From positions 4,028,501-4,092,500 of the forward strand of contig NZ_OY782507.1 in NCBI RefSeq assembly GCF_963677725.1: a stretch of 64,000 nt of DNA, in the 5' to 3' direction. The translations under genes and the position numbers were made by a program. Below the pieces are notes generated by a model, which made no database searches, was not told the DNA's origin, and saw only the letters and a program-made list of their open reading frames with translations. Source of the DNA: an uncultured Cohaesibacter sp. GTDB taxonomy: Bacteria; Pseudomonadota; Alphaproteobacteria; Rhizobiales; Cohaesibacteraceae. The stretch's first letter is position 1, and the number at the start of each line of letters is the position of its first letter. Positions 57,801 through 64,000 of the stretch are shown in pieces.

Positions 57801-59044
57801 CGGGGCTGGTGTCTGGCCTGTCCGGTGATGGCACCTTCTCGCTGAGGGATGCAGAGCTGAGATATATAAACCCGCGTGCCTTTGAACAGGTGGTGCGGGC
57901 GGTTGATGCCGGGCTGGAATTGAAAGAAGCGGATATTGCCAAGGCATTCATCTCCCATATGGATGCAGGCTCGACGCGGGTGAAAAGTCTCTCGGGTGCG
58001 TTCCAGATTGCCGGCGGTGCGCTAAGGGCCAACAATATCAATGCGGAAGCGGATATTTTGAAATCGCGCGGCAGCCTGATGCTTGATCTTCCAGCCCAGA
58101 CCCTCAAAGGGGATTGGTCAATCAAGGTTGAGCCGAATGAGGAAGATGCCGTGACCGGGGCGCAGCCAGAGGTCGGGCTGGTCTTTTCCGGCGATCTGGA
58201 TGATCCCAAGCGGGTGGTCGATGTGGCGCCTTTCACCGGCTATTTGAGCATTCGTGCCTTTGAGCGTGAGGTGGATCGGGTCGAGCGGCTGCAAGCTGAT
58301 ATTCTGGAAAAGGAACGGATGCGCCGGTTGCTGCGGCTTTATCGCGAGCAGGCCCGCCATCGCGAAGCTGAGAAACTGGCTGCAGAGCAGGAAACGGAGC
58401 GACAGAAACAACAGGCAATCGAGGACGCAAAGCGCGCCACCGAGCGCAAGGCAGCCGAAGAGAAGGCGCGTCTTGAGGCCGAAGCTGCGCGCAAGGCCGC
58501 TGAAGCGGAAGCCAGACGGAAGGCTGAAGAGGCCCGTAAGGCAGCACAAGAAAAAGCGCGGTTGGCCGCCGAGGCAAAAGCCCATGCCGAGGAAGAAGCG
58601 CGCCGCGTGGAAGCTGCGCGTCAGGAAGCGGCGCGATTGGCTGCCGAAGCGCGTGCTGCCGAAGAAGCGGCCCGGAAATTGCTGCAAGAGCAATCATTGC
58701 CGCCTGTCACGCCAGTGACCCCTCAGGTGGACCCTCAAGACAAAGATCAGATCGAGGTGCGACCGCTCGACGATCTGGTGCCCGGCCAGAATACCACCAT
58801 CACTGGAGGCGTGGAATTGCCCTCCGAAGCTGGGGTGTCGAATGCGGCGGATAGTGGTCTTGAGAACCAGAATACACTAACTCTGCCGGACAATCTTTCT
58901 GTCCTGCCACGCAATCGTGTGGTTCCAACCATTTCAGGCACCAAGGCCCCTCCGCCAGCCCCTGCCAATCAAAATCGCCCGACTTTCAATGAATTGATGG
59001 AAGAATTCCGCAATTCTCCCGACCGGATCATTCGACTGGAATAG
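54899..59044 (+). CDS. AsmA family protein, likely CTG start
   Basis: A very long (1381 residues from CTG) AsmA-family protein, related to the bridge-like lipid-transport proteins of the envelope. The N-terminus is one membrane helix (LYFTIGGAILLALIVALVG), then the AsmA signature GPLFVDWTSYRAAFEREAS...GQPVRVLGDADMQILPLPHLHF, many beta-rich repeats in the periplasm, and AsmA-like C-terminal block (about 880-1080). Residues about 1110-1250 are a TolA-like Ala/Glu/Lys/Arg coiled coil, then a Pro-rich end. The first standard start is GTG at 54950, which cuts the membrane helix in half; the CTG at 54899 restores it and has AGGGGGA seven bases upstream, so CTG is preferred. Confidence 0.85.
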   Translation: MNSLYFTIGGAILLALIVALVGPLFVDWTSYRAAFEREASLALGQPVRVLGDADMQILPLPHLHFESIHVGPDDQAPILVVDEFDMRIELMPLLQKKIEIVDMTLNSPVLKIRLDEKGKFAWRQDQGKLWDLDLEKIRLNDVRIANGRIEFDDQSTGRRKEVSNLNGTLEARSLIGPYKIETTFLMDGEPYTLMLSSGSASQAGMRVKTLLTPANYPVTLTIDGEVKEGADERFHYIGNLKLTNAIEGLEQQAIPWELSGESNLTATSLVLPKFDFSHGDVEQAYRLSGTGSVNFGAKPRFDVVVSSRQLDLDRALGEGPNAPIDLKSGISKLASALTRMPLPPMPGHVGFEVPGIILGGGIVRNVELDAMLVDQGWQIETLEADLPGQTRFAMAGMFARRFDAGALEHAFEGEARMRSEQPSVFAKWWLKDAPANGQLKPFDLSGQVLAKADRLQVSSLDLDMDGDRATGRIDWYIGDEAKKSDGSLTIKLDADRIDLDAVRGIGSLLLSNANGATSPLGSIDVDVKTRRLSLGEFEGQSLAAKIRLAGGDLAIDSFKVDDFAGASVSATGSLRDLAGRPSGALSGRIKADHLDGLASAAQWLMPDQPVAEWFQSAKGALAPADVAFSLEGNPEGKGLSAKLNGQMGGGDVAFDAAMEGSLTTWREKPLKLDLTMNNPDGTKLLGLVGLGGDMIGLPPLSAKVVLEGTPRETAQLSVTLDAEDGALSYQGTAALDKRDRLVANGALALKSSDFAPYLMASGVSLSNPGLALPVALTARLAHKDEASTFKDLKGTWDDQPVVGTLRLERTVTDQVVSGSLELGDLDGLWLGESIVGPGRLTALSRAWPDIPFDQPLPDNGDLPIKLVLDVKARSLEMVAPYIFQQPRFSMIWRDDSLVISDFKALLHGGKVEGGLQFENVEGEGVVKSHIRVNGMALEPFIWERDGRSVASGLMDLNVTLESQGRSYAGLVSGLSGDGTFSLRDAELRYINPRAFEQVVRAVDAGLELKEADIAKAFISHMDAGSTRVKSLSGAFQIAGGALRANNINAEADILKSRGSLMLDLPAQTLKGDWSIKVEPNEEDAVTGAQPEVGLVFSGDLDDPKRVVDVAPFTGYLSIRAFEREVDRVERLQADILEKERMRRLLRLYREQARHREAEKLAAEQETERQKQQAIEDAKRATERKAAEEKARLEAEAARKAAEAEARRKAEEARKAAQEKARLAAEAKAHAEEEARRVEAARQEAARLAAEARAAEEAARKLLQEQSLPPVTPVTPQVDPQDKDQIEVRPLDDLVPGQNTTITGGVELPSEAGVSNAADSGLENQNTLTLPDNLSVLPRNRVVPTISGTKAPPPAPANQNRPTFNELMEEFRNSPDRIIRLE

Positions 59045-59110
59045 GGTCGGACATCTCGAACAGCTGCTGCCAGCCGGAATGGTTCCGGGTGAGCCGTTAT
59101 TTGTTGCTGC

Positions 59111-59323
59111 TCAAGACGGAATTTGGGATTTATAATGATCGAGCACCGCGATGCGGATGGCTGAGGACAGATTGTGCTCGCCCCGATCCTTGTCGATCTG
59201 CCGGATGACATCAGCAAGCGCCTTTTTGCGGTGCGTGGCGATCTCTTTGAGACCCGACCAGAATTCATCTTCAAGGGAAATGGACGTGCGATGGCCGGAA
59301 ATGGTGACGGAGTGCTTCTTCAT
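59111..59323 (-). CDS. Ribbon-helix-helix domain protein
   Basis: A 70-residue protein of the RHH (CopG/Arc-like, type 4) group. SVTISGHRTSISLEDEFW gives the beta strand and first helix, KEIATHRKKALADVIRQID the second; the rest is a short helical tail. Such small proteins usually bind DNA as dimers. Its targets are unknown. The start overlaps the DUF4169 gene stop (ATGA), so the two are coupled. Confidence 0.82.
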   Translation of the reverse strand: MKKHSVTISGHRTSISLEDEFWSGLKEIATHRKKALADVIRQIDKDRGEHNLSSAIRIAVLDHYKSQIPS

Positions 59324-59541
59324 GTCGCCGCTTCGGGGCCGTTGTCGGAAGGATGGTCCGAACCGTTGTCGGTCAGCTTGTGGCTGTCCAAATGGCGTTT
59401 TTGCTTCTCTGCTTCGGCCTTGTCTTTGGCTTTTTGCCCTTTTGTGCGGCCAAACAGCGCGCGGTTGGTTTCAGCCTGCTTTTCCTTGTCCTGCCGATTG
59501 CGGGCCTTACGGGCTTGACGCAGATTGATGATTTCGCTCAT
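59320..59541 (-). CDS. DUF4169 family protein
   Basis: A 73-residue, highly charged protein of the DUF4169 family, with the typical start EIINLRQARKARNRQDKE and NRALFGRTKGQKA. Much of it is probably coiled and disordered. Function unknown. I chose the ATG at 59541 with GAGGCGG just before it over one seven codons upstream without a ribosome binding site. It lies downstream of sspB on the same strand (63 bases), an arrangement frequent in Hyphomicrobiales. Confidence 0.82.
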   Translation of the reverse strand: MSEIINLRQARKARNRQDKEKQAETNRALFGRTKGQKAKDKAEAEKQKRHLDSHKLTDNGSDHPSDNGPEAAT

Positions 59542-59604
59542 GTCCGCCTCATTGGTTGCCATTTTATCGGCAGGATGATGGCCCGTTACCTATCGCTTGG
59601 GCGT

Positions 59605-60183
59605 CTATTTCTTGCGGAAGGCATCAAGGGAGACGACTTCTGCCCCTTCAGAATTGTCTGATTTTTCAGCGTCGTCTGATGAGTCTTCGTCGCTGTCCTC
59701 ACCCTCGGACGGCTCAAGGTCCCCACTTTGCTCATTGGGAGACATGACCGCGATGATGCTATCATCCGCATCATCCATAGGCAGGATCAGCTCGCCGTCA
59801 TAGTCTTCATCTTCGTCTTCCATTTCTCCGGTGACTTCGAATTGCAACGAGAAATGCACCGACGGGTCAATGAAGGTGATGATCGCAGTGTAGGGGATAT
59901 AGAGCTTTTCCGGAATGCCATCAAAAGACAAACCGATTTCGATGGCCTGTTCGTTGGCCTGCAGATCCCAGAATTGGTGTTGCAGGACAATGGTCATATC
60001 TTCTGGATATTTTTCCAAAAGACGTGGGGAAATGCGAACGCCCTGTGCCTGGGTGTTGAAGGTGATGTAGAAATGATGTTCACCGGGCAGGCCAGTGCGC
60101 GCCACCTCAGTCAGTACGGTTTTCACCACACCTCTGAGTGCATCCTGTGCGAGAATGTCGTACCGGATCAGGTCTTCGCTCAT
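59605..60183 (-). CDS. sspB: ClpXP adaptor SspB (alpha type)
   Basis: Delivers ssrA-tagged and some other substrates to the ClpXP protease. The 192-residue protein has a folded N-terminal domain (about 1-125: IRYDILAQDALRGVVKTVL, GEHHFYITFNTQAQGVRIS, LQHQFWDLQ), then an acidic, disordered linker (DEDEDYDGELILP...) and the C-terminal ClpX-binding motif EVVSLDAFRKK. GGAGGCCCT stands immediately before the ATG. Its place next to the tmRNA gene on the same strand joins tag maker and tag reader. Confidence 0.92.
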   Translation of the reverse strand: MSEDLIRYDILAQDALRGVVKTVLTEVARTGLPGEHHFYITFNTQAQGVRISPRLLEKYPEDMTIVLQHQFWDLQANEQAIEIGLSFDGIPEKLYIPYTAIITFIDPSVHFSLQFEVTGEMEDEDEDYDGELILPMDDADDSIIAVMSPNEQSGDLEPSEGEDSDEDSSDDAEKSDNSEGAEVVSLDAFRKK

Positions 60184-60359
60184 AGGGCCTCCGAGAATTG
60201 TCCTGTTTTTGCCACTGTGTCAGCGGCTTGGGCTTGGAGTCAAGCAAGCCAAATCGTGAATAGCTGAATGCGATGGAGATATCAACCATTGCCGGATTGA
60301 TAAGCGGCTTTTGCCATTGGCTTTGTAAAACCGTGTGGGCCGATTTTTTCGAAATGTGT

Positions 60360-60700
60360 AAAGCCGTTAGGCGAGGGCTTCTGTTGCCAGGTGCCCCCAG
60401 GACCCCGCCTAACCGAGCATACCGGCTAGGGCTTTAAGTGGCTTGTCGCACTGCTTAGGCAGCAGCGAGACGGGAGCCTGCATAGTTGTCGTTTGCAACT
60501 ACTAAATTAGCCCGATAACGGTGGTACAATGCCGAGCAAAAACACAATCTTTACACCCTCGTCGATCCTGTTTCGCCCCCATCAAAAACATCGCTAAACT
60601 TGTGCGTTCAACGGTGCTTGTGGTGGAGGCGCCGGGTACCGCCCCCGGGTCCGATAGGCTTATTACAAAGGCCATTTATTGCCATAGTCACCGAAGTGAC
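60360..60700 (-). ncRNA. ssrA: tmRNA, permuted two-piece form (ssrA)
   Basis: Rescues stalled ribosomes and tags the nascent protein. On the minus strand the order is acceptor piece (about 60700 to 60621), a 40-base spacer, then the coding piece (60580 to about 60360), the circularly permuted order of Alphaproteobacteria. The T-arm and acceptor read GGACCCGGGGGCGGTACCCG then GCGCCTCCACCA ending at 60621. The coding piece begins GGGGGCGAAACAGGATCGAC at 60580; GGGGGCG pairs with CGCCTCC, giving a 7-bp acceptor stem with the G3-U pair read by alanyl-tRNA synthetase. A GTTAGGCG/CGCCTAAC helix lies near the 3' end (60366-60413). The 5' and 3' outer ends are approximate. Confidence 0.92.
60455..60496 (-). 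other. tmRNA tag reading frame
   Basis: From the resume codon GCA the frame reads ANDNYAGSRLAAA then TAA. It is preceded by TAGTAGTT, close to the usual TAGTNGCAAACGAC context. The end LAAA carries the ClpX-recognition alanines; ANDNYA fits the SspB-binding part. Confidence 0.95.
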
Positions 60701-60874
60701 AGGCTGAATATAGGCATCACGTGCGTGAATTTAAAGAGGCAAGAGTGGTTTCGCACCGGCCTGTGCATGGTTTGGCTTGCGCAGAGTTGAAAGAGGGAGA
60801 AAACAAGGGCTTCGCGTCGCGCCGCAGAATCGGGTAACACGCTCCTGACAACCATTTCTTGGGAGCCTTTTGCC

Positions 60875-61669
60875 ATGCAGGCCTATCTCGATCTCTTGCA
60901 GCATATTCTTGACACTGGCGTCGACAAGGGCGACAGAACCGGAACCGGCACACGCTCGGTCTTCGGCTATCAAATGCGCTTTGATCTGGCTGAAGGCTTT
61001 CCGCTGCTGACGACCAAGAAGCTGCATCTGCGCTCGATCATCCATGAATTGCTGTGGTTTCTGTCAGGCGACACCAATATCGCCTATCTGAAAGCCAACA
61101 AGGTTCGGATTTGGGATGAGTGGGCTGATGAGAATGGCGATCTTGGGCCGGTCTATGGCCATCAATGGCGCTCCTGGCCCGCGCGGGACGGCGGCTCGAT
61201 CGATCAGATCAGCCAGTTGATCCATCAGATCAAGACCAATCCGAACAGTCGCCGCCTGATGGTGAGCGCATGGAACCCGGCGGATGTGGATCAGATGGCC
61301 TTGCCGCCCTGCCATTGTCTTTTCCAGTTCTATGTGGCCAATGGCCGTCTGTCCTGTCAGCTCTATCAGCGCTCGGCGGATGTGTTTCTGGGGGTGCCGT
61401 TCAATATCGCGTCCTATGCGCTGTTGACCATGATGGTCGCGCAGGTTTGCGATTTGCAGCCGGGGGATTTCGTCCATTCCTTTGGCGATACCCATCTTTA
61501 TTCCAACCATTTCGAACAGGCGCGTGAGCAGCTGACCCGGTCGCCTCGGGCTTTGCCGACCATGCGAATCAATCCCGATCGGAAGGATATTTTCAGCTTC
61601 ACCTTTGAGGATTTCGAGCTGGTTGATTACGATCCCTATCCGCATATTGCGGCGCCTGTGGCGGTATAA
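60875..61669 (+). CDS. thyA: Thymidylate synthase
   Basis: Makes dTMP from dUMP and methylene-tetrahydrofolate, producing dihydrofolate for FolA next door. It is exactly 264 residues, like E. coli ThyA. Seen: [12 protein letters not shown] (20-31), [19 protein letters not shown], the nucleophile C146 in [29 protein letters not shown], and [19 protein letters not shown] precedes the ATG. It is followed by folA after 16 bases. Confidence 0.97.
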   Translation: MQAYLDLLQHILDTGVDKGDRTGTGTRSVFGYQMRFDLAEGFPLLTTKKLHLRSIIHELLWFLSGDTNIAYLKANKVRIWDEWADENGDLGPVYGHQWRSWPARDGGSIDQISQLIHQIKTNPNSRRLMVSAWNPADVDQMALPPCHCLFQFYVANGRLSCQLYQRSADVFLGVPFNIASYALLTMMVAQVCDLQPGDFVHSFGDTHLYSNHFEQAREQLTRSPRALPTMRINPDRKDIFSFTFEDFELVDYDPYPHIAAPVAV

Positions 61670-61685
61670 GCAGGAAGGGTGGGAT

Positions 61686-62210
61686 ATGGTGGAGCAAAAG
61701 GCACCAAAGCTGGTTTTTCATTATGCGGTCGCCAGCAATGGGGTGATCGGCAAGGACAATGATATGCCCTGGCATGTCTCAAGCGACTTGAAGCGCTTCA
61801 AGGCGATGACCATGGGCAAGCCGCTGATCATGGGCCGCAAGACCTTTGCCTCGATTGGGCGACCCTTGCCGGGGCGGACCAACATTGTCGTGACCCGCGA
61901 TCCTGATTTCTCCGCCGAAGGCATCAAGGTGGTCGGTGATATCGACGCCGCGCTCGATAGGGCGCGGGCGATTGCTGAAGCCGGACACGTGGATGAAATC
62001 GCGGTGATTGGCGGCGGTTCAATTTATAATGCGCTCTGGGAGCGGGCGGATCGGCTTTATGTCACCCATATCGAGGCGGAACCTGATGGGGATACATTCC
62101 TGCCTGCGATTGATGCGGCACAGTGGCAGCAGATCAGCATTGAAGACCCGGTGCAGGGGGAAAAAGACAGCGCACCGATGCGCTTTGCCATATATGAGCG
62201 GCGCATATAG
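61686..62210 (+). CDS. folA: Dihydrofolate reductase
   Basis: Reduces dihydrofolate to tetrahydrofolate with NADPH, recycling the product of ThyA. The 174-residue protein has NGVIGKDNDMPWH (18-30), the catalytic acid D34, IMGRKTFASIGRPLPGRTNIVVTR, and VIGGGSIYNALWERADRLYVTHI. The ATG at 61686 is preceded by GAAGGGTGGG; the frame is open upstream within thyA but without homology. thyA-folA are probably one operon. Confidence 0.95.
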   Translation: MVEQKAPKLVFHYAVASNGVIGKDNDMPWHVSSDLKRFKAMTMGKPLIMGRKTFASIGRPLPGRTNIVVTRDPDFSAEGIKVVGDIDAALDRARAIAEAGHVDEIAVIGGGSIYNALWERADRLYVTHIEAEPDGDTFLPAIDAAQWQQISIEDPVQGEKDSAPMRFAIYERRI

Positions 62211-62248
62211 GCGCGTGAGGTTTGGACATGGGGCGTTTGGCTCGCCCT

Positions 62249-62518
62249 TTATTCGTGTTTGATCAGATCTTGTTTCAGTGCGGCCTTGATCTCGTCGGGC
62301 AAATGCAGGCAGTTGATATCCATCAGCGCCCCTTGCAATGCCCAGAGCATCATCAGGTTGACGGTGCGTGGATTGTTGCCTTTTACCGCGATATAGGCAT
62401 CGATGATGCCGCGTTGGCGCAGGTCACTTTCGGTGTGGATGCCAATTTCCGCCAGCCAGAGGCTGGATTTCGGCCCCATATTCTTCATCTCGGCAATGGG
62501 ACGGTTCTGCTCGGTCAT
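62249..62518 (-). CDS. TfoX/Sxy C-terminal domain protein
   Basis: An 89-residue protein that corresponds to the TfoX_C domain alone: MKNMGPKSSLWLAEIGIHTESDLRQRGIIDAY and a helical ALQGALMDI...LPDEIKAALKQDL. The domain resembles helix-hairpin-helix DNA-binding folds; full-length TfoX regulates competence in Gammaproteobacteria, but the N-terminal half is missing here, so that function should not be assumed. AGGA lies eight bases before the ATG at 62518. It is convergent with folA. Confidence 0.86.
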   Translation of the reverse strand: MTEQNRPIAEMKNMGPKSSLWLAEIGIHTESDLRQRGIIDAYIAVKGNNPRTVNLMMLWALQGALMDINCLHLPDEIKAALKQDLIKHE

Positions 62519-62732
62519 CGGGTTTTCCTGTTGGCGGGCGGAAATGACGCAGTCTGACTGTTTGACATTTGCGTAACAAATTGACGCGCTTGGTGTGTGA
62601 CTTTGAGCCGTCTGGTGGATGGTAAGGGAAATTAAACCGGCTTTCCTCACTTAATTCGGTCAAAGGGCTGAAAATCGTGACTTAAGCCTTGATTTTACGG
62701 CAGTTGCTTCCCAATTTGTCACCAAAGTCGAG

Positions 62733-62761
62733 TTTGAAGAGTTGCGTATTTCTCCCCATAT
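62733..62761 (+). promoter_or_regulatory. Heat-shock-type (RpoH) promoter before hflK
   Basis: TTTGAA (62733-62738), a 15-base spacer, CCCCATAT (62754-62761), close to the sigma-32 pattern CTTGAA-N13-17-CCCCATNT. It lies 78 bases before the hflK start. The rest of the 320-base gap (62519-62838) shows no gene. Confidence 0.6.
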
Positions 62762-62838
62762 GTTTTCAAAGCCTGAAGGGCTTGGATGATGAACGGGGCG
62801 AAGGTTCGCTCAATCGGTTCCTAGAATAAGGATAGACT

Positions 62839-63978
62839 ATGCCTTGGAGCAATCAGAATGGTGGTGGCGGCAGCGGGGGCCCTTGGGGCAACGGCGGCGG
62901 CGGACGGAATGGTGGACCATGGGGGCAGGGCCCTCAGAAATCGGGACCCAATCCGCCTGATCTGGAAGACATGATCCGCAAAGGCCAAGAACGACTCCGG
63001 CAGGCCTTCCCCGGTGGTGGCGGTTCTGGCGGTGGGTCGCTTGGCGCAAAGGGCATCGGCCTTTTGGCTCTTGGTGCTGTTGCCGTTTGGATGTTGACCG
63101 GTTTCTACTCCGTCAAAGAGGGTGAGTTGGGTGTGGAATTGCTGCTCGGCAAGACCTCGGCTGTTTCCGGGTCGGGCCTGAACTACAATTTCCCATATCC
63201 TGTTGGCCGCACTGAAATTGTCAATGTGGAGCAGATCCGAGAAATCAATATTGGCGCCCGGCAGTTTTCTTCCTCGCGCGGCACCCGCGTTCAGGACGTG
63301 CCAGAAGAAAGCCTGATGCTGACCGGTGATGAAAACATCATCGATGTGGATTTTAAGGTTCAGTGGAATATCAGTGATCCGGCACAATATTTGTTCAATG
63401 TCGCGGAACCGGAAGTGGCGGTGAAGCAGGTCGTTGAAAGCGCGATGCGCGAAATCGTTGGCCGCAACACGATGGATGAAATCCAGACCGGTAACCGTAC
63501 CGCGGTTGAGTTGGCCGTTCAGGAACTCTCCCAGAAAATGCTGAATGACTACAAGGCCGGTGTGAGCATCGTCGAAATCCAGCTTGAGGGTGTCGAGCCA
63601 CCGCAAGAGGTGGTCGCTGCGTTCCGTGACGTGCAGGCGGCGAAGGCCGATAATGTGCGCTTGCAGAACGAAGCGCAGGCCTATGCCAACAAGGTGGTGC
63701 CACAGGCGCAAGGTCAGGCTGCCCAGATTTTGGAAGCTGCCAACGCCTATCGCGAGCAGACGGTTGCCGAAGCACGCGGTCAGGCTGATCGCTTCTCCAA
63801 GGTTCTTGGGGAATATGAAAAGGCTCCCGAAATTACCCGTAAGCGTCTTTATCTTGAAACCATGGAAAAGGTCATGGGCCAGTCAGAGAAAATCATTCTC
63901 GATAGTGGCGGCAAAGATGGGTCCGGCGTTGTGCCTTACCTGCCTTTGAATGAATTGACCAAGAAAGCGGGGAACTGA
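62839..63978 (+). CDS. hflK: HflK, subunit of the FtsH-associated membrane complex
   Basis: HflK and HflC form a large prohibitin-like cage around the FtsH protease and modulate its action on membrane proteins. The 379-residue protein begins with a Gly/Asn-rich stretch (1-40), a second Gly-rich linker (59-68), one membrane helix (about 71-90) and the SPFH/Band 7 domain (EGELGVELLLGK...MLTGDENIIDVDFKVQWNI), then a coiled-coil rich C-terminus with QNEAQAYANKVVPQAQGQA. AAGGAT precedes the ATG. hflC follows after two bases. Confidence 0.95.
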   Translation: MPWSNQNGGGGSGGPWGNGGGGRNGGPWGQGPQKSGPNPPDLEDMIRKGQERLRQAFPGGGGSGGGSLGAKGIGLLALGAVAVWMLTGFYSVKEGELGVELLLGKTSAVSGSGLNYNFPYPVGRTEIVNVEQIREINIGARQFSSSRGTRVQDVPEESLMLTGDENIIDVDFKVQWNISDPAQYLFNVAEPEVAVKQVVESAMREIVGRNTMDEIQTGNRTAVELAVQELSQKMLNDYKAGVSIVEIQLEGVEPPQEVVAAFRDVQAAKADNVRLQNEAQAYANKVVPQAQGQAAQILEAANAYREQTVAEARGQADRFSKVLGEYEKAPEITRKRLYLETMEKVMGQSEKIILDSGGKDGSGVVPYLPLNELTKKAGN

Positions 63979-63980
63979 TC

Positions 63981-64000
63981 ATGTCTTTTAAAGCTATTCT
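63981..64000 (+). CDS. hflC: Start of hflC (runs off the window)
   Basis: Only seven codons are inside the window (ATG TCT TTT AAA GCT ATT...). The position two bases after the hflK stop and the overlapped GGGGAACTG ribosome binding site make HflC, the partner of HflK, the expected product. Identity rests on context alone. Confidence 0.7.

Overview
The window reads as chromosome of an alphaproteobacterium, most likely Hyphomicrobiales (Rhizobiales). Evidence: a full alphaproteobacterial mra/dcw cluster with a long-linker FtsZ (618 residues); GapR (DUF2312), DUF1036, DUF1244 and DUF4169 families; a permuted, two-piece tmRNA; SspB of the alpha type; and GANTC (CcrM) sites upstream of ftsZ and mraZ. 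Genus cannot be fixed from sequence alone; a marine Cohaesibacter-like organism is a guess only. I see no insertion sequence, prophage, CRISPR array, tRNA or rRNA.

Layout. 1-2.3 kb: the start of pyruvate kinase (minus strand) with DUF1036 upstream, then DUF1244 and gapR. 2.5-8.4 kb: a methionine-cycle block, an ArsR-methyltransferase fusion (SahR-like) with a perfect palindrome before it, then metF and metH. 8.4-8.7 kb: an unreported-looking 25-residue hydrophobic peptide gene on the minus strand with its own ribosome binding site and terminator. 8.8-17.8 kb: accessory housekeeping genes (AlkD-like protein overlapping an amidase, extensin-like lipoprotein, TerB/J-domain protein, AmiD-type amidase, MATE exporter, PNPOx-like protein, and a MocR regulator broken by one extra G). 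17.9-18.25 kb: RNase P RNA.

18.4-44.6 kb: mraZ-rsmH-ftsL-ftsI-murE-murF-mraY-murD-ftsW-murG-murC-murB // ddl-ftsQ-ftsA-ftsZ, then lpxC, bamD, recN and ligA. It makes peptidoglycan precursors, builds the divisome, and adds lipid A and outer-membrane assembly functions. Three MraZ boxes sit on a promoter before mraZ. A strong terminator after murB splits the cluster, and ddl is preceded by a leader with a perfect Shine-Dalgarno and a chain of coupled mini-ORFs.

44.7-64 kb: an M24 aminopeptidase P, two tiny genes (45 and 47 residues), prmA, a UvrD/PcrA helicase, a CLC chloride transporter, a D-lactate/glycolate-type FAD dehydrogenase with a promoter-operator pair, a 1381-residue AsmA-family protein that probably starts at CTG, a small RHH/DUF4169 pair, sspB and ssrA side by side, thyA-folA, a TfoX C-terminal-domain protein, and hflK-hflC behind a heat-shock-type promoter. 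Most genes are ordinary core genes. The interest lies in intergenic signals, tiny genes and start codons that standard gene calling would miss.
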